Part shown: piece after piece, positions 12,201 through 13,351 of the stretch
How positions within the stretch are numbered: position 1 is the stretch's first letter
Layout of the letters: each line of letters begins with the position of its first letter
Assembly (NCBI GenBank): GCA_903879465.1
Contig: CAIRLQ010000085.1
Location: 1 to 13,351 of the forward strand
Length of the DNA: 13,351 nt
Origin: an uncultured Opitutia bacterium
GTDB lineage: Bacteria > Verrucomicrobiota > Verrucomicrobiia > Opitutales > UBA953
Direction of reading: 5' to 3'
Notes under the pieces: generated by a model
Databases searched by the model: none
What the model was told of the DNA's origin: nothing
What the model saw: the letters and a program-made list of their open reading frames with translations, nothing else
Position numbers and translations under genes: made by a program

Positions 12201-13351
12201 ATCAGGGAGTGGCCGGCCTCGGTGAGGCGGTGCAGCAGGCCGATCAGGCGAGCGACGTCTTCGCGGTGAAGCCCAGTCGTAGGCTCGTCGAGCAACAGCA
12301 GTGCACCGCTCTTGCGCGTATCGATCTTGGCGAGATAACGGACCAGTTTAAGACGTTGGGCTTCGCCGCCCGAGAGCGTTGTGAGCGGCTGGCCCATCGC
12401 GAGGTAGCCGAGGCCGACTTCTTCTAGGCAGGCGAGTTGTGCGGAGGCGGGGGTGCGGGCGCCGAGGAATTGGCGGGCTTCCGTGACGGACATCGCGAGC
12501 AGGTCGCCGACAGATTTACCGTCGTATTGAAAGGCCAGAACTTCGTCGCGGAAGCGCTTACCATTACAGGAAGGGCAGGGTAGCGCGACGTCGGAGACGA
12601 ACTGCATCTCGACGGTCTCCCAGCCCGCACCCCCGCAACGTTCGCAGCGGCCTTCGCCGGCGTTGAAGGAAAAGTGCGAGGGCGTGAGGCCGGCGGCCTT
12701 AGCTTCGGCGGAATTACCGAGTAGGTTACGGATGGCATCCCAGGCGCCGACATAAAGCGCAGGGTTGGAGCGCGGCGTGCGTGTGGCGGGAGATTGATCG
12801 ACCAAGGCTACCTCTTCCGGGTCCTTATCGAACTTCAGCCATTTTAATTCCAGGGCTTCATCGCCCGATTCCGGGTCGCGTCGGCCGATGACCTGATGGA
12901 GCAAGGTGGATTTTCCGGAGCCAGAGACGCCGCAGAGGCCGACCAGTCGTCCGAGCGGAACCGTGCAAGAAAAGTCGCGGAGGTTGTTAACCGTGGCGCC
13001 CGTGACGCGTAGGCGAGGGGTGGTGTCGTCGACGGTCCGCGGTTGACGTACCTCGGGCTGACGTCGGCCCGACAACCAGTTCCCCGTCGCGGAGTTCTTG
13101 ATCTTCAGGATTCCCTTTGGAGGGCCTTGGTAAAGCAGATGGCCACCTTCGGCGCCAGGGCGCGGGCCGATTTCAATCAGCCAATCCGCCGCGCGCATGA
13201 CTGATTCATCATGCTCGACCACGACCACTGTGTTTCCTTGGGCGACCAGGCTGCGGAGAATGCCGACCATGCGGGAGAGATCGCGGGCGTGCATTCCGAC
13301 GCTCGGTTCATCGAGCACGAAGACCGTATCGGCTAAGCAGGCGCCGAGGCA
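9299..13351 (-). CDS. uvrA: Tandem-duplicated excinuclease ABC subunit A, partial (5' end beyond window)
   Basis: The last 1,350 residues of a double-length UvrA, the damage-recognition ATPase of nucleotide excision repair. The frame stays open to the right edge, and the edge already encodes the tail of an ATPase domain (LGACLADTVFVLDEPSVG), so no start is in the window. Copy 1 is represented by the end of its first ATPase and its complete second ATPase: Walker A GVSGSGKST at about 12920, a C4 zinc site CERC/CPSC, LSGGEAQRLKL at about 12360 and LLLLDEPTTGLH at about 12285. Copy 2 starts near 11995 and is about 898 residues. Its first ATPase has GVSGSGKSS at about 11895, LSGGEAQRIRL at about 10760 and YVLDEPSIGLH. 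Its second has GVSGAGKST at about 10290, zinc site CEAC/CEEC and LSGGEAQRLKL at about 9680. Ordinary UvrA is about 940 residues; Chlamydia has a similar tandem protein of about 1,790. Oddities: copy 2 lacks one CxxC pair, has a short insertion region, and its final Walker B reads LEEP. Confidence 0.95.
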   Translation of the reverse strand, partial: CLGACLADTVFVLDEPSVGMHARDLSRMVGILRSLVAQGNTVVVVEHDESVMRAADWLIEIGPRPGAEGGHLLYQGPPKGILKIKNSATGNWLSGRRQPEVRQPRTVDDTTPRLRVTGATVNNLRDFSCTVPLGRLVGLCGVSGSGKSTLLHQVIGRRDPESGDEALELKWLKFDKDPEEVALVDQSPATRTPRSNPALYVGAWDAIRNLLGNSAEAKAAGLTPSHFSFNAGEGRCERCGGAGWETVEMQFVSDVALPCPSCNGKRFRDEVLAFQYDGKSVGDLLAMSVTEARQFLGARTPASAQLACLEEVGLGYLAMGQPLTTLSGGEAQRLKLVRYLAKIDTRKSGALLLLDEPTTGLHREDVARLIGLLHRLTEAGHSLIVVEHQLDVLKACDWIVEMGPEAGPGGGLLVAQGTPTEVSRAGTVTGDFLAKGDAAFADSEDQPTRTRPTSISLRGAREHNLKNVSLEIPHGSLTVMTGVSGSGKSSLAFDILFAEGQRRFLECVSAYARQFVEQLPKPDIDSLTGLPPTVAIEQRVTRGSAKSTVATVTEVAQYLRVLYARAGVLHSPTTGEPLEEMTEDAVVRLVGKKAKSLKKGSLLVAAPLVRARKGHHRPLAEWAETKGLRQLRCDGKMLKVAGFEGLDRYSEHDVDAVFGEIRADGLISLPDESEESGEKALRSLVRQALGAGKNACVLLDPSGRQLAYLSTSRSDPATGESFPEVDPKHLSWNSPRGWCPDCRGHGLEVTTFSADEEESLNENAIADRVGDHPCPTCHGERLGPIGRSVKLAGAKGRSLSLPGLLRLQPDESLTFLSGLKLESREKAIVDALLPEIGARLRFLDSVGLGYLALDRGADTLSGGEAQRIRLAAQLGSTLSGALYVLDEPSIGLHPRDNDRLIESLQNLRNRGNTVLVVEHDEDTMRAADLVIDMGPGAGVHGGEIVAQGTAKALEKRADSITGRFLREAIPHPLRGVRRPVAGKGAPAEWVKLKGAALRNLKGFDVQIPVGRLSVVCGVSGAGKSTLVTDLLAPAIRAAIAKKKDGISGKDALTAVSHEGKPAFTSLSGLKGFRQLVVVDQEPIGKTPRSTPATYIGAWDLIRERLASLPEAAIRGHGPGFFSFNTAGGRCEACSGAGRIKLEMSFLPDTYVPCEECAGTRYGVAAKAIQWNGKSAADLLAMTFEEAAAFLSFDAKLGDLCGLMVKTGLGYLTLGQSSPTLSGGEAQRLKLVSELAQGLPTFRERSRGEIRPNLYILEEPTIGLHQSDCRRLIELLHALVDQGHTVVVIEHHPDVIAEGDWVIEIGPEGGNAGGRLVHSGDPESLAKQKKSPTAPSLQLTLERGHIKKAAV

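Noticed and set aside
13316..13318. GTG at 13318 as the start of UvrA
   Set aside because: The codon is the valine inside the Walker B motif (FVLDEP), and the frame stays open with UvrA-like sequence to the window edge. The gene is cut by the window and does not start here.

Overview
This 13,351-base window is GC-rich, densely coded chromosomal DNA carrying ten recognisable protein genes. One of them, uvrA, runs off the right edge. I found no tRNA or rRNA genes, CRISPR array, insertion sequence or prophage genes. The gene set suggests a member of the Verrucomicrobiota, perhaps Opitutales-like. The reasons are a tandem double-length UvrA (an arrangement known from the PVC group, e.g. Chlamydia), a secreted DUF1080 (3-keto-disaccharide hydrolase) protein, and the 292-residue protein of the actinobacterial/opitutal family often auto-labelled '3-methyladenine DNA glycosylase'. 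The lineage is inferred from gene content, not from a marker gene.

Layout, left to right. Bases 1-191 are a G-tract-rich leader with no supported gene. Two plus-strand genes follow with a 4-base GTGA overlap: a gamma-class carbonic anhydrase (192-767) and the 292-residue family protein (764-1642). A plus-strand FkbM-type methyltransferase (1700-2392) is more AT-rich than its neighbours and ends at a strong bidirectional terminator (2398-2427). The same terminator serves a minus-strand secreted DUF1080 protein (2447-3094). Next is a minus-strand NtrC-type sigma-54 response regulator (3195-4691). A -24/-12 (sigma-54) promoter match lies just upstream of its own start codon. Diverging from it is a SanA/YdcF-type membrane-anchored DUF218 protein (4843-5478).

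The right half is a minus-strand run transcribed right to left: uvrA (13351 to 9299, 5' end missing), pdxJ, acpS, nnr and dprA. From pdxJ onward the genes overlap or are separated by 1 to 22 bases, so they are probably one operon. The 68-base uvrA-pdxJ gap has no clear terminator. The genes cover nucleotide excision repair, vitamin B6 synthesis, acyl-carrier-protein activation, NAD(P)HX repair, and handling of incoming single-stranded DNA. Apart from DNA processing by uvrA and dprA they are metabolic housekeeping genes.

Most of the window is ordinary core genome, and I see no clear new multi-gene system. The items most worth a second look are the four-ATPase UvrA, whose second copy has lost one zinc CxxC pair and most of its insertion region and carries a D-to-E change in the last Walker B; the apparent sigma-54 control of the sigma-54 activator with a near-leaderless start; the G-quadruplex-type leader before the carbonic anhydrase; and the general lack of Shine-Dalgarno motifs at visible starts.
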